A stretch of 64,000 bases of DNA from Camarhynchus parvulus (Eukaryota > Chordata > Aves > Passeriformes > Thraupidae), in NCBI RefSeq assembly GCF_901933205.1, contig NW_022148754.1, forward strand, positions 1-64,000, in the 5' to 3' direction. The notes under the pieces are model-generated. The model worked only from the letters and a program-made list of their open reading frames with translations. It was not told the DNA's origin and searched no databases. Below are positions 1-12,726 of the stretch, one piece after another (position 1 is the stretch's first letter; each line of letters begins with the position of its first letter). The translations under genes and the position numbers were made by a program.

Positions 1-3000
1 GGGCTGGTTAATTTTTGTTTCAGAGGGAAAGGCCCGTTGTTTATGTTTGGGGCCACAGCCCGGAGTGGCCGGCTGGCTCCTGAAAAATCTGCGATCACGC
101 AGGATGCCTCCCAGACCCAAGCTGGCACCCGTGCCAACTCCGGGCTGGTTTGATAGTGCCAACGGAGTCCCACAATCTGCCATCAAGGACCGGGGCTGGT
201 GAGTTTTGTTTCAGAGGGAAAGGACCGTTGTTTATGTTTGGGGGCCACAGGCCCGGAGTGCCCGGCTGGCTCCTGAAAATCGCGATCACGCGGATGCCTC
301 CCAGACCCAAGCTGGCACCCGTGCCAACTCGGGCTGGTTTGATATTGCCAACGGAGTCCCACAATCTGCCATCAAGAACCGGGGCTGGTGGGTTTTGTTT
401 CAGAGGGAAAGGCCCGTTGTTTATGTTTGGGGGCCATAGGCCCAGAGTGGCGGCGGGCTCCTGAAAATCCACGATACGCAGGATGCCTCCCAGACCCAAG
501 CTGGCACCAGTGCCAACTTCGGGCTGGTTTGATAGTGCCAACGGAGTCCCACAATCTGCCATCAAGGATTGGGGCTGGATAGTTTTGTTTCCAGGGAAAG
601 GCCCGTTGTTTATGTTTGGGGGCCATAGGCCCGGAGTGCCGGCTGGCTCCTGAAAATCAGCGATACGCAGGATGCCTCCCAGACCCAAGCTGGCACCAGT
701 GCCAACTCAGGGCTGGTTTTATACTGCCACGGAGTCCCACAATCTGCCATCAGGACCGGGGCTGGTGAGTTTTGTTTCAGAGGGAAAGGCCCGTTGTTTA
801 TGTTTGGGGGCCACAGGCCGGAGTGGCCGGCTGGCTCCTGAAAATCCAGCGATACACAGGATGCCTCCCAGACCCAAGCTGGCACCAGTGCCAGCTCGGC
901 TGGTTTGATAGTGCCAATGGAGTCCCACAATCTGCCATCAAGGACCGGGGCTGGTGAGTTTTGTTTCAGAGGGAAAGGCCCGTTGTTTATGTTTGGGGGC
1001 CACAGGCCCGGAGTGGCCGGCTGGCTCCTGAAAATCCAGCGATACGCAGGATGCCTCCCAGACCCAAGCTGGCACCAGTGCCAAGTCGGGCTGGTTTGAT
1101 AGTGCCAACGAAGTCCCACAATCTGCCATCAAGGACCCGGGGCTGGTGAGTTTTGTTTCAGAGGGAAGGCCCGTTGTTTATGTTTGGGGGCCATTGGCCC
1201 GGGTGGCCGGCTGGCTCCTGAAAATCCGCGATACGCAGGATGCCTCCCAGACCCAAGCTGGCACCCGTGCCAACTCGGGCTGGTTTGATAGTGCCAACGG
1301 AGTCCCACAATCTGCCATCAGGAACCGGGGCTGGTGAGTTTTGTTTCAGAGGGAAGGCCCGTTGTTTATGTTTGGGGGCCATAGGCCGGAGTGGCCGGCT
1401 GGCTCCTGAAAATCCACGATACGCACAGGATGCCTCCCAGACCCAAACTGGCACCCGTGCCAACTTCGGGCTGGTTTGATAGTGCCAACGGAGTCCCACA
1501 ATCTGCCATCAAGGACCGGGGGCTGGTGAGTTTTGTTTCCGAGGGAAAGGCCGTTGTTTATGTTTGGGGGCCATAGGCCCGGAGGTGGCCGGCTGGCTCC
1601 TGAAAATCCGCGTATACGCAGGATGCCTCCCAGACCCAAGCTGGCACCAGTGCCAACTTGGGGCTGGTTTGATAGTGCCAACGGAGTCCCACAATCTGCC
1701 ATCAAGGACCGGGGCTGGTGAGTTTTGTTTCAGAGGGAAAAGGCCCGTTGTTTATGTTTGGGGGCCATAGGCCCGGAGTGGCGGCTGGCTCCTGAAAATC
1801 CGCGATCACGTAGGATGCCTCCCAGACCCAAGCTGGCACCCGTGCCAACTCGGGCTGGTTTGATAGTGCCAACGGAGTCCCACAATCTGCCATCAAGAAC
1901 CGGGGCTGGTGACTTTTTGTTTCAGAGGGAAAGGCCGTTGTGTTTATGTTTGGGGGCCATAGGCCCAGAGTGGCCGGCTGGCTCCTGAAAATCCGCGATA
2001 CGCAGGATGCCTCCCAGACCCAAGCTGGCACCCGTGCCAACTCGGGCTGGTTTGATAGTGCCAACGGAGTCCCACAATCTGCCATCAGGAACTGGGGCTG
2101 GTAGTTTTGTTTCAGAGGGAAGGCCCGTTGTTTATGTTTGGGGGCCACAGGCCGGAGTGGCCGGCTGGCTCCTGAAAATCCACGATACGCAGGATGCCTC
2201 CCAGACCCAAGCTGGCACCAGTGCCAACTCGGGCTGGTTTGATAGTGCCAACGGAGTCCCACAATCTGCCATCAAGGACCGGGGCTGGTGAGTTTTGTTT
2301 CAGAGGGAAAGGCCCGTTGTTTATGTTTGGGGGCCATAGGCCTGGGCGGCCGGCTGGCTCCTGAAAATCGCGATACGCAGGATGCCTCCCACACCCAAGC
2401 TGGCACCAGTGCCAACTCGGGCTGGTTTGATAGTGCCAACGGAGTCCCACAATCTGCCATCAAGGACCGGGGCTGGTGAGTTTTGTTTGCCAGGGAAAGG
2501 CCCGTTGTTTTTATGTTTGGGGGCCACAGGCCCGGAGTGGCCGGATGGCTCCTGAAAATCCGCGATACGCAGGATGCCTCCCAGACCCAAGCTGGCACCA
2601 GTGCCAAGTCGGGCTGGTTTGATAGTGCCAACGAGTCCCACAATCTGCCATCAAGGACCGGGGCTGGTGAGTTTTGTTTCAGAGGGAAAGGCCCGTTGTT
2701 TTATGTTTGGGGGCCATAGGCCGGAGTGGCCGGCTGGCTCCTGAAAATCCGCGATACGCAGGATGCCTCCCAGACCCAAGCTGGCACCAGTGCCAACTCG
2801 GGCTGGTTTGATAGTGCCAATGGAGTCCCACAATCTGCCATCAAGGACCGGGGCTGGTGAGTTTTGTTTCAGAGGAAAGGCCCGTTGTTTATGTTTGGAG
2901 GCCATAGGCCCGGAGTGCCGGCTGGCTCCTGAAAACCCGCGATACGCAGGATGCCTCCCAGACCCAAGCTGGCACCAGTGCCAACTCGGGCTCGTTTGAT

Positions 3001-3422
3001 ACTGCCAACGGAGTCCCACAATCTGCCATCAAGAACCGGGGCTGGTGAGTTTTGTTTCAGAGGAAAGGCCGTTGTTTATGTTTGGGGGCCATAGGCCCAG
3101 AGTGGCCGGCTGGCTCCTGAAAATCCGCGTCACGCAGGATGCCTCCCAGACCCAAGCTGGCACCAGTGCCAACCGGGCTGGTTTGATAGTGCCAACGGAG
3201 TCCCACAATCTGACATCAAGGATTGGGGCTGGATAGTTTTGTTTGCCAGGGGAATGGCCCATTGTTTATGTTTGTAGGCCATAGGCCCGGAGTGGCCGGC
3301 TGGCTCCTGAAAATCCGCGATACGCAGGATGCCTCCCAGACCCAAGCTGGCACCAGTGCCAACTCAGGCTCGTTTTATACTGCCAACGGAGTCCCACAAT
3401 CTGCCATCAAGAACCGGGGCTG
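1..3422 (+). repeat. Satellite region 1: canonical but indel-rich monomers
   Basis: About 18 monomers close to the canonical sequence, but many carry one-base gains or losses, mostly in the GGCCCGGAGTGGCCGG hot spot, in the CGCGATACGCAGG segment and in the T runs. Several share CACCCGTGCC in place of CACCAGTGCC, and CATCAGGAACTGG-type ends, with region 2. The last monomers (about 3,181-3,422) already carry region 2 markers: ATCTGACATC, TTTGTAGGCC and TTTTATACTG. The border with region 2 is therefore gradual and my coordinate is approximate. Confidence 0.75.
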
Positions 3423-4376
3423 GTGAGTTTTGTTTCAGAGGGAAAGGCCCGTTGTTTATGTTTGGGGGCCACAGGCCCCGGGGTGGCCGGCTGGCTCCTG
3501 AAAATCCGCGATACGCAGGATGCCTCCCAGACCCAAGCTGGCACCCGTGCCAACTCGGGCTGGTTTGATAGTGCCAACGGAGTCCCACAATCTGCCATCA
3601 AGAACCGGGGCTGGTGAGTTTTGTTTCAGAGGGAAAGGCCCGTTGTTTATGTTTGGGGGCCACAGGCCCGGAGTGGCCGGCTGGCTCCTGAAAATCTGCG
3701 ATACGCAGGATGCCTCCCAGACCCAAGCTGGCACCCGTGCCAACTCGGGCTGGTTTGATAGTGCCAACGGAGTCCCACAATCTGCCATCAGGAATTGGGG
3801 CTGGTTAGTTTTTGTTTCAGAGGGAAAGGCCCCGTTGTTTATGTTTGGGGGCCACAGGCCAGGAGTGGCCGGCTGGCTCCTGAAAATCCACGATACGCAG
3901 GATGCCTCCCAGACCCAAACTGGCACCAGTGCCAACTCGGGCTGGTTTGATAGTGCCAACGGAGTCCCATTATCTGCCATCAAGGACCGGGGCTGGTGAG
4001 TTTTTGTTTCAGAGGGAAAGGCCCGTTGTTTATGTTTGGGGGCCACAGGCCCGGAGTGGCCGGCTGGCTCCTGAAAATCCGCGATACGCAGGATGCCTCC
4101 CAGACCCAAGCAGGCACCAGTGCCAACTCGGGCTGGTTTGATAGTGCCAACGGAGTCCCACAATCTGCCATCAAGAACCGGGGCTGGTGAGTTTTGTTTC
4201 AGAGGGAAAGGCCCGTTGTTTATGTTTGGGGGCCATAGGCCCGGAGTGGCCGGCTGGCTCCTGAAAATCCGCGATACGCAGGATGCCTCCCAGACCCAAG
4301 CTGGCGCCCGTGCCAACTCGGGCTGGTTTGATAGTGCCAACGGAGTCCCACAATCTGCCATCAAGGACCGGGACTG

Positions 4377-7030
4377 GTGAGTTTTGTTTCAGAGGGAAAG
4401 GCCCGTTGTTTATGTTTGGGGGCCACAGGCCGGAGTGGCCGGCTGGCACCTGAAAATTGCGGCCACGTAGGATGCCTCCCAGACCCAAGCTGGCACCCGT
4501 GCCAACTGGGGTTGGTTTGATAGTGCCAACGGAGTCCCACAATGTGCCATCAAGAACCGGGGCTGGTGGCTTTTGTTTCAGGTAAAGGCCCTTATTTTTT
4601 ATGTTTGGGGGCCATAGGCCCAGAGTGGCCGGCTGGCTCCTGAAAATCCACGATACGCAGGATGCCTCCCAGACCCAAGCTGGCGCCCAGTGCCAACTCG
4701 GGCTGGTTTGATAGTGCCAACGGAGTCCCACAATCTGCCATCAGGAACGGGGCTGGTGAGTTTTGTTTCAGAGGGAAAGGCCCGTTGTTTATGTTTGGGG
4801 CCATAGGCCCGGCGTGGCCGGCTGGCTCCTGAAAATCCGCGATACGCAGGATGCCTCCCAGACCCAAGCTGGCACCAGTGCCAACTCGGGCTGGTTTGAT
4901 AGTGCCAACGGAGTCCCACAATCTGCCATCAAGAACCGGGGCTGGTGAGTTTTGTTTGCCAGGGAAAGGCCCGTTGTTTATGTTTGGGGGCCACAGGCCC
5001 GGAGTGGCCGGCTGGCTCCTGAAAATCCGCGATACGCAGGATGCCTCCCAGACCCAAGCTGGCACCAGTGCCAAGTCGGGCTGGTTTGATAGTGCCAACG
5101 GAGTCCCATTATCTGCCATCAAGGACCGGGGCTGGTGAGTTTTGTTTCAGAGGGAAAGGCCCGTTGTTTATGTTTGGGGCCATTGGCCCGGGTGGCCGGC
5201 TGGCTCCTGAAAATCTGCGATACGCAGGATGCCTCCCAGACCCAAGCTGGCACCAGTGCCAACTCGGGCTGGTTTGATAGTGCCAACGGAGTCCCACAAT
5301 CTGCCATCAAGAACCGGGGCTGGTGAGTTTTGTTTCCGAGGGAAAGGCACGTTGTTTATGTTTGGGGGCCACAGGCACGGAGTGGCCGGCTGGCTCCTGA
5401 AAATCCGCGATACGCAGGATGCCTCCCAGACCCAAGCTGGAACCAGTGCCAACTGAGGCTGGTTTGATAGTGCCAACGGAGTCCCACAATCTGCCATCAA
5501 GGACCGGGACTGGAGAGTTTTGTTTCAGAGGGAAAAGACCGTTGTTTATGTTTGGGGGCCACAGGCCCGGAGTGGCCGGCTGGCTCCTGAAAATCTGCGA
5601 CACGTAGGATGCCTCCCAGACCCAAGCTGGCACCCGTGCCAACTGGGGTTGGTTTGATAGTGCCAACGGAGTCCCACAATGTGCGATCAAGAACCGGGGC
5701 TGGCGTCTTTTGTTTCCGAGGTAAAGGACCTTAGTTTATGTTTGCGGGCCATAGGCCCAGAGTGGCCGGCTGGCTCCTGAAAATCCACGATACGCAGGAT
5801 GCCTCCCAGACCCAAGCTAGCGCCCGTGCCAACTCGGGCTGGTTTGATAGTGCCAACGGAGTCCCACAATCTGCCATCAGGAACTGGGGCTGGTTAGTTT
5901 TGTTTCAGAGGGGAAGGCCCGTTGTTTATGTTTGGGGGCCACAGGCCCGGAGTGGCCGGCTGGCTCCTGAAAATCCACGATACGCAGGATGCCTCCCAGA
6001 CCCAAGCTGGCACCAGTGCCAACTCGGGCTGGTTTGATAGTGCCAACGGAGTCCCATTATCTGCCATCAAGAACCGGGGCTGGTGAGTTTTGTTTCAGAG
6101 GGAAAGGCCCGTTGTTTATGTTTGGGGCCATAGGCCTGGAGTGGCCGGCTGGCTCCTGAAAATCCGCGATACGCAGGATTCCTCCCAGACCCAAGCTGGC
6201 ACCAGTGCCAACTCGGGCTGGTTTGATAGTGCCAACGGAGTCCCACAATCTGCCATGAAGGACCGGGGCTGGTGAGTTTTGTTTGCCAGGGAAAGGGCTG
6301 CTGTTTCTGTTTGGGGGCTACAGGCCCGGAGTGGCCGGCTGGCTCCTGAAAATCCGCGATACGCAGGATGCCTCCCAGACCCAAGCTGGCACCAGTGCCA
6401 AGTCGGGCTGGTTTGATAGCGCCTACGGAGTCCCATTATCTGCCATCAAGGACCGGGGCTGGTGAGTTATGTTTCAGAGGGAAAGGCCCGTTGTTTATGT
6501 TTGGGGGCCATAGGCCTGGAGTGGCCGGCTGGCTCCTGAAAATCCGCGATACGCAGGATTCCTCAAAGACCCAAGCTGGCACCATGCCAACTCGGGCTTG
6601 TTTAATAGTGCCAATGGAGTCCCACGATCTGCCATCAAGGACCCGGGCTGGTGAGTTTTGTTTGCCAGGAAAAGGGCTGCTGTTTCTGTTTGGGGGCCAC
6701 AGCCTCGGAGTTGCCGACTGGCTCCTGAAAATCGGCGATCCGCAGCATGCCTCCCAGACCCAAGCTGGCACCAGTGCCAACTGGGGTTGGTTTGATAGTG
6801 CCAACGGAGTCCCACAATGTGCGATCAAGAACCGGGGCTGGCGGCTTTTGTTTCCAAGGTAAAGGCCCTTAGTTTATGTTTGGGGGCCATAGGCCCAGAG
6901 TGGCCGGCTGGCACCTGAAAATCCGCGATACGCAGGATGCCTCCCAGACCCACGCTGGCACCCGTGCCAACTCGGGCTGGTTTGATAGTGCCAATGGAGT
7001 CCCACAATCTGCCATCAAGGACCGGGGCTG
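4377..7030 (+). repeat. Six-monomer periodic tract (marker spacing 1,137-1,138 bp)
   Basis: The rare variant AATGTGC occurs at 4,541, 5,678 and 6,816, spaced 1,137 and 1,138 bp, which is six monomers. Each time the next monomer has the second rare variant, GGTAAAGG followed by CTTA (near 4,580, 5,720 and 6,860). Two linked variants repeating at the same multi-monomer distance are the signature of a higher-order repeat. The monomers in between match less well, so the higher-order unit is partly decayed or rearranged. Confidence 0.7.
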
Positions 7031-9880
7031 GTGAGTTTTGTTTCAGAGGGAAAGGCCCGTTGTTTATGTTTGGAGGCCATAGGCCCGGAGTGTCCGGCTC
7101 GCTCCTGAAAACCCGTGATACGCAGGATGCCTCCCAGACCCAAGCTGGCACCAGTGCCAACTCTGGCTCGTTTTATACTGCCAACGGAGTCCCATTATCT
7201 CCCATCAAGAACCGGGGCTGGTGAGTTTTGTTTCAGAGGGAAAGGCACGTTGTTTATGTTTGGGGGCCACAGGCCCAGAGTGGCCGGCTGGCTCCTGAAA
7301 ATCCGCGATACGCAGGATGCCTCCCAGACCCAAGCTGGCACCAGTGCCAACCCGGGCTGGTTTGATAGTGCCAACGGAGTCCCACAATCTGACATCAAGG
7401 ATTGCGGCTGGATAGATTTGTTTGCCAGGGAATGGCCCATTGATTATGTTTGTAGGCCATAGGCCCGGAGTGGCCGGCTGGCTCCTGAAAATCCGCGATA
7501 CGCAGGATGCCTCCCAGACCCAAGCAGGCACCAGTGCCAACTCAGGCTCGTTTTATACTGCCAACGGAGTCCCACAATCTGCCATCAAGAACCGGGGCTG
7601 GTGAGTTTTGTTTCAGAGGGAAAGGCCCGTTGTTTATGTTTGGGGGCCACAGGCCCGGGGTGGCCGGCTGGCTCCTGAAAATCCGCGATACACAGGATGC
7701 CTCCCAGACCCACGCTGGCACCCGTGCCAACTCGGGCTGGTTTGATAGTGCCAATGGAGTCCCACAATCTGCCATCAAGGACCGGGGCTGGTGAGTTTTG
7801 TTTCAGAGGGAAAGGCCCGTTGTTTATGTTTGGGGGCCATAGGCCCGGAGTGTCCGGCTGGCTCCTGAAAACCCGTGATACGCAGGATGCCTCCCAGACC
7901 CAAACTGGCACCAGTGCCAACTCGGGCTGGTTTGATAGTGCCAACGGAGTCCCATTATCTCCCATCAAGAACCGGGGCTGGTGAGTTTTGTTTCAGAGGG
8001 AAAGGCCCGTTGTTTATGTTTGGGGGCCATCGGCCCGGAGTGGCCGGCTGGCTCCTGAAAATCCGCGATACGCAGGATGCCTCCCAGACCCAAGCTGGCA
8101 CCAGTGCCAACTCGGGCTGGTTTGATAGTGCCAACGGAGTCCCACAATCTGCCATGAAGGACCGGGGCTGGTGAGTTTTGTTTGCCAGGGGAAAGGGCCG
8201 TTGTTTATGTTTGGGGGCCACAGGCCGGAGTGGCCGGCTGGCTCCTGAAAATCCGCGATACGCAGGATGCCTCCCAGACCCAAGCTGGCACCAGTGCCAA
8301 CTCGGGCTGGTTTGATAGTGCCAACGGAGTCCCACAATCTGCCATCAAGGACCGGGACTGGTGAGTTTTGTTTCAGAGGGAAAGGCCCGTTGTTTATGTT
8401 TGGGGGCCACAGGCCCGGAGTGGCCGGCTGGCTCCTGAAAATCCGCGATACGCAGGATGCCTCCCAGACCCAAGCTGGCACCCGTGCCAACTCGGGCTGG
8501 TTTGATAGTGCCAACGGAGTCCCACAATCTGCCATCAAGAACCGGGGCTGGTGGGTTTTGTTTCCGAGGTAAAGGCCCTTAGTTTATGTTTGGGGGCCAC
8601 AGGCCCGGAGTGGCCGGCTGGCTCCTGAAAATCCGCGATACGCAGGATGCCTCCCAGACCCAAGCTGGCACCAGTGCCAACTCGGGCTGGTTTGATAGTG
8701 CCAACGGAGTCCCACAATCTGCCATCAAGGATCGGGGCTGGTGAGTTTTGTTTGCCAGGGAATGGCCCATTGATTATGTTTGTGGGCCATAGGCCCGGAG
8801 TGGCCGGCTGGCTCCTGAAAATCCGCGATACGCAGGATGCCTCCCAGACCCAAGCTAGCACCCGTGCCAACTCGGGCTGGTTTGATAGTGCCAACGGAGT
8901 CCCACAATCTGCCATCAGGAATTGGGGCTGGTTAGTTTTGTTTCAGAGGGGAAGGCCCCTTGTATATGTTTGGGGGCCACAGGCCAGGAGTGGCCGGCTG
9001 GCTCCTGAAAATCCACGATACGCAGGATGCCTCCCAGACCCAAACTGGCACCAGTGCCAACTCGGGCTGGTTTGACAGTGCCAACGGAGTCCCATTATCT
9101 CCCATCAAGGACCGGGGCTGGTGAGTTTTGTTTCAGAGGGAAAGGCCCGTTGTTTATGTTTGGGGGCCACCGGCCCGGAGTTGCCGGCTGGCTCCTGAAA
9201 ATCCGCGATACGCAGGATGCCTCCCAGACCCAAGCAGGCACCAGTGCCAACTCGGGCTGGTTTGATAGTGCCAACGGAGTCCCACAATCTGCCATCAAGA
9301 ACCGGGGCTGGTGAGTTTTGTTTCCGAGGGAAAGGCCCGTTGTTTATGTTTGGGGGCCTTTGGCCCGGAGTGGCCGGCTGGCTCCTGAAAATCTGCGATA
9401 CGCAGGATGCCTCCCAGACCCAAGCTAGCACCCGTGCCAACTCGGGCTGGTTTGATAGTGCCAACGGAATCCCACAATCTGCCATCAGGAATTGGGGCTG
9501 GTGAGTTTTGTTTCAGAGGGAAAGGCCCGTTGTTTGTGTTTGGGGGCCACAGGCCCGGAGTGGCCGGCTGGCTCCTGAAAATCCACGATACGCAGGATGC
9601 CTCCCAGACCCAAGCTGGCACCCGTGCCTACTCGGGCTGTTTTGATAGTGCCAATGGAGTCCCACAATCTGCCATCAAGGACCGGGGCTGGTGAGTTTTG
9701 TTTCAGAGGGAAAGGCCCGTTGTTTATGTTTGGGGGCCACAGACCCGGAGTGGCCGGCTGGCTCCTGAAAATCCACGATACGCAGGATGCCTCCCAGACC
9801 CAAGCTGGCACCAGTGCCAGCTCGGGCTGGTTTGATATTGCCAACGGAGTCCCACAATCTGCCATCAAGAACCGGGGCTG

Positions 9881-11017
9881 GTGAGTTTTGTTTCAGAGGG
9901 AAAAGACCGTTGTTTATGTTTGGGGGCCACAGGCCCGGAGTGGCCGGCTGTCTCCTGAAAATCCGCGATACTTAGGATGTCTCCCAGACCCAAGCTGGCA
10001 CCCGTGCCAACTGGGGTTGTTTTGATAGTGCCAACGGAGTCCCACAATGTGCGATCAAGAACCGGGGCTGGCGGCTTTTGTTTCCGAGGTAAAGGCCGTT
10101 AGTTTATGTTTGGGGGCCATAGGCCCAGAGTGGCCGGCGGGCTCCTGAAAATCCACGATACGCAGGATGCCTCCCAGACCCAAGCTGGCACCAGTGCCAA
10201 CTCGGGCTGGTTTGATAGTGCCAACGGAGTCCCACAATCTGACATCAAGAATTGCGGCTGGATAGATTTGTTTGCCAGGGAATGGCCCATTGATTATGTT
10301 TGTAGGCCATAGGCCCGGAGTGGCCGGCTGGCACCTGAAAATCCGCGATGCGCAGGATGCCTCCCAAACCCAAGCAGGCACCAGTGCCAAATCTGGCTCG
10401 TTTTATACTGCCAACGGAGTCCCACAATCTGCCATCAAGGACCGGGGCTGTTGAGTTTTGTTTCAGCGGGAAAGGCCCAATGATTATGTTTGGGGGCCAC
10501 AGGCCCGGAGTGGCCGGCTGGCACCTGAAAATCCGCGATACGCAGGATGCCTCCCAGACCCGAGCTGGCACCCGTGCCAACTCGGGCTGGTTTGATAGTG
10601 CCAACGGAGTCCCATTATCTCCCATCACGAACCGGGGCTGGTGAGTTTTGTTTCAGAGGGAAAGGCCCGTTGTTTATGTTTGGGGGCCACAGGCCCGGAG
10701 TGGCCGGCTGGCTCCTGAAAATCCGCGATACGCAGGATGCCTCCCAGACCCAAGCAGGCACCAGTGCCAACTCGGGCTGGTTTGATAGTGCCAACGGAGT
10801 CCCACAGTATGCCATCAGGAATTGGGGCTGGTTAGTTTTGTTTCAGAGGGGAAGGCCCGTTTATGTTTGGGGGCCACAGGCCCGGAGTGGCCGGCTGGCT
10901 CCTGAAAATCCACGATACGCAGGATGCCTCCCAGACCCAAGCTGGCACCAGTGCCAACTCGGGCTGGTTTGATAGTGCCAACGGAGTCCCATTATCTCCC
11001 ATCAAGAACCGGGGCTG
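9881..11017 (+). repeat. Higher-order repeat copy A (six monomers, 1,137 bp)
   Basis: Six consecutive monomers whose private variants reappear in the same order in the next 1,138 bp. Unit 1 has GGACCG/AGACCG-type bases, GGCTGTCTCCTG and AATGTGCGATC. Unit 2 has GGTAAAGG, CCGGCGGGCTCC and ATCTGACATCAAG. Unit 3 has TTTGTAGGCC (10,299), AAGCAGGCACC and TTTTATACTGCC. Unit 4 ends in the ATTATC type. Unit 5 ends in CATCAGGAATTGGGG. Unit 6 begins GGTTAG (10,830) and has CCACGATACG. Marker offsets to copy B are 1,137, 1,137, 1,137, 1,136 and 1,135 bp. Confidence 0.85.
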
Positions 11018-12155
11018 GTGAGTTTTGTTTGCCAGGGAAAGGACCGTTGTTTATGTTTGGGGGCCACAGGCCCGGAGTGGCCGGCTGTCTCCTGAAAATC
11101 CGCGATACGTAGGATGCCTCCCAGACCCAAGCTGGCACCCGTGCCAACTGGGGTTGGTTTGATAGTGCCAACGGAGTCCCACAATGTGCGATCAAGAACC
11201 GGGGCTGGTGGGTTTTGTTTCAGAGGTAAAGGCCCTTAGTTTATGTTTGGGGGCCATAGGCCCAGAGTGGCCGGCGGGCTCCTGAAAATCCACGATACGC
11301 AGGATGCCTCCCAGACCCAAGCTGGCACCCGTGCCAACTCGGGCTGGTTTGATAGTGCCAACGGAGTCCCACAATCTGACATCAAGAATTGCGGTGCATA
11401 GATTTGTTTGCCAGAAAATGGCCAATTGAATATGTTTGTAGGCCATAGGCCCGGAGTGGCCGGCTGGCTCCTGAAAATCCGCGATACGCAGGATGCCTCC
11501 CAGACCCAAGCAGGCACCAGTGCCAACTCGGGCTCGTTTTATACTGCCAACGGAGTCCCACAATCTGCCATCATGAATTGGGGCTGGTAAGTTTTGTTTG
11601 CCAGGGAAAGGGCTGGTGTTTATGTTTGGGGGCCATAGGCCCGGAGTGGCCGGCTGGGTCCTGAAAATCCGCGATACGCAGGATGCCTCCCAGACCCAAG
11701 CAGGCACCTGTGCCAACTCGTGCTCGTTTTATACTGCCAACGGAGTCCCATTATCACCCATCAAGAACCGGGGCTGGTGAGTTTTGCGTGCCAGGGAAGG
11801 GCCCGTTGTTTATGTTTGGGGGCCACAGGCCCGGGTGGCCGGCTGGCTCCTGAAAATCCGCGATACGCAGGATGCCTCCCAGACCCAAGCTGGCACCCGT
11901 GCCAACTCGGGCTGGTTTGATATTGCCAACGGAGTCCCACAATCTGCCATCAGGAATTGGGGCTGGTTAGTTTTGTTTCAGAGGGGAAGGCCCGTTGTTT
12001 ATGTTTGGGGGCCACAGGCCCGGAGTGGCCGGCCGGCTCCTGAAAATCCACGATACGCAGGATGCCTCCCAGACCCACGCTGGCACAACTGCCATCTGGG
12101 GCTGGTTTGATAGTGCCAACGGAGTCCCACAATCTGCCATCAAGGACCGGGGCTG
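11018..12155 (+). repeat. Higher-order repeat copy B (six monomers, 1,138 bp)
   Basis: Directly follows copy A and repeats its six monomer types in order: GGCTGTCTCCTG at 11,083-11,094 and AATGTGCG at 11,183; CCGGCGGGCTCC at 11,271; TTTGTAGGCC at 11,435; a TTTTATACTG/ATTATC unit; a unit ending CATCAGGAATTGGGG; and GGTTAG at 11,965. The copies are not identical. For example, unit 4 of copy B has GCCAGGGAAAGGGCTG where copy A has CAGCGGGAAAGGCCCA, and unit 6 of copy B carries the rare GCACAACTGCCATCTGGGG. Divergence followed the duplication, or other units were exchanged in. Confidence 0.85.
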
Positions 12156-12726
12156 GTGAGTTTTGTTTCAGAGGGAAAGGCCCGTTGTTTATGTTTGGGG
12201 GCCATAGGCCTGGAGTGGCCGGCTGGCTCCTGAAAATCTGCGATACGCAGGATTCCTCCGAGACCCAAGCTGGCACCAGTGCCAACTCGGGCTGGTTTAA
12301 TAGTGCCAATGGAGTCCCACGATCTGCCATCAAGGACCGGGCTGGTGAGTTTTTGTTTGCCAGGGAAAGGGCTGTTGTTTATGTTTGGGGGCCACAGCCC
12401 CGGAGTTGCCGACTGGCTCCTGAAAATCGGCGATCCGCAGCATGCCTCCCAGACCCAAGCTGGCACCAGTGCCAACTCGGGCTGGTTTGATAGTGCCAAC
12501 GGAGTCCCACAATGTGCGATCAAGAACCGGGGCTGGTGGCTTTTGTTTCCGAGGTAAAGGCCCTTAGTTTATGTTTTGGGGGCCATAGGCCCAGAGTGGC
12601 CGGCTGGCACCTGAAAATCCGCGATACGCAGGATGCCTCCCAGACCCACGCTGGCACCCGTGCCAACTCGGGCTGGTTTGATAGTGCCAATGGAGTCCCA
12701 CAATCTGCCATCAAGGACCGGGGCTG

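Larger units (their letters stand above)
3423..12726 (+). repeat. Satellite region 2: diverged monomers with higher-order structure
   Basis: About 49 monomers of very stable length; the register returns exactly to 190-bp multiples from 7,031 through 8,171 and 9,121 to 10,641. Instead of length noise there are many substitutions that define monomer types: GCCAGGGAAAGGGCTG or GCCAGGGAATGGCCCA instead of CAGAGGGAAAGGCCCG, TTTGTAGGCC, GGTTAGTTTTG, AATGTGCGATC, GGTAAAGGCCCTTAG, ATTATCTCCC, TTTTATACTGCC and TTTAATAGTGCC. Several types recur in fixed order at about 1,137 bp, six monomers. I infer an older part of the array, amplified as multi-monomer blocks. Confidence 0.85.
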
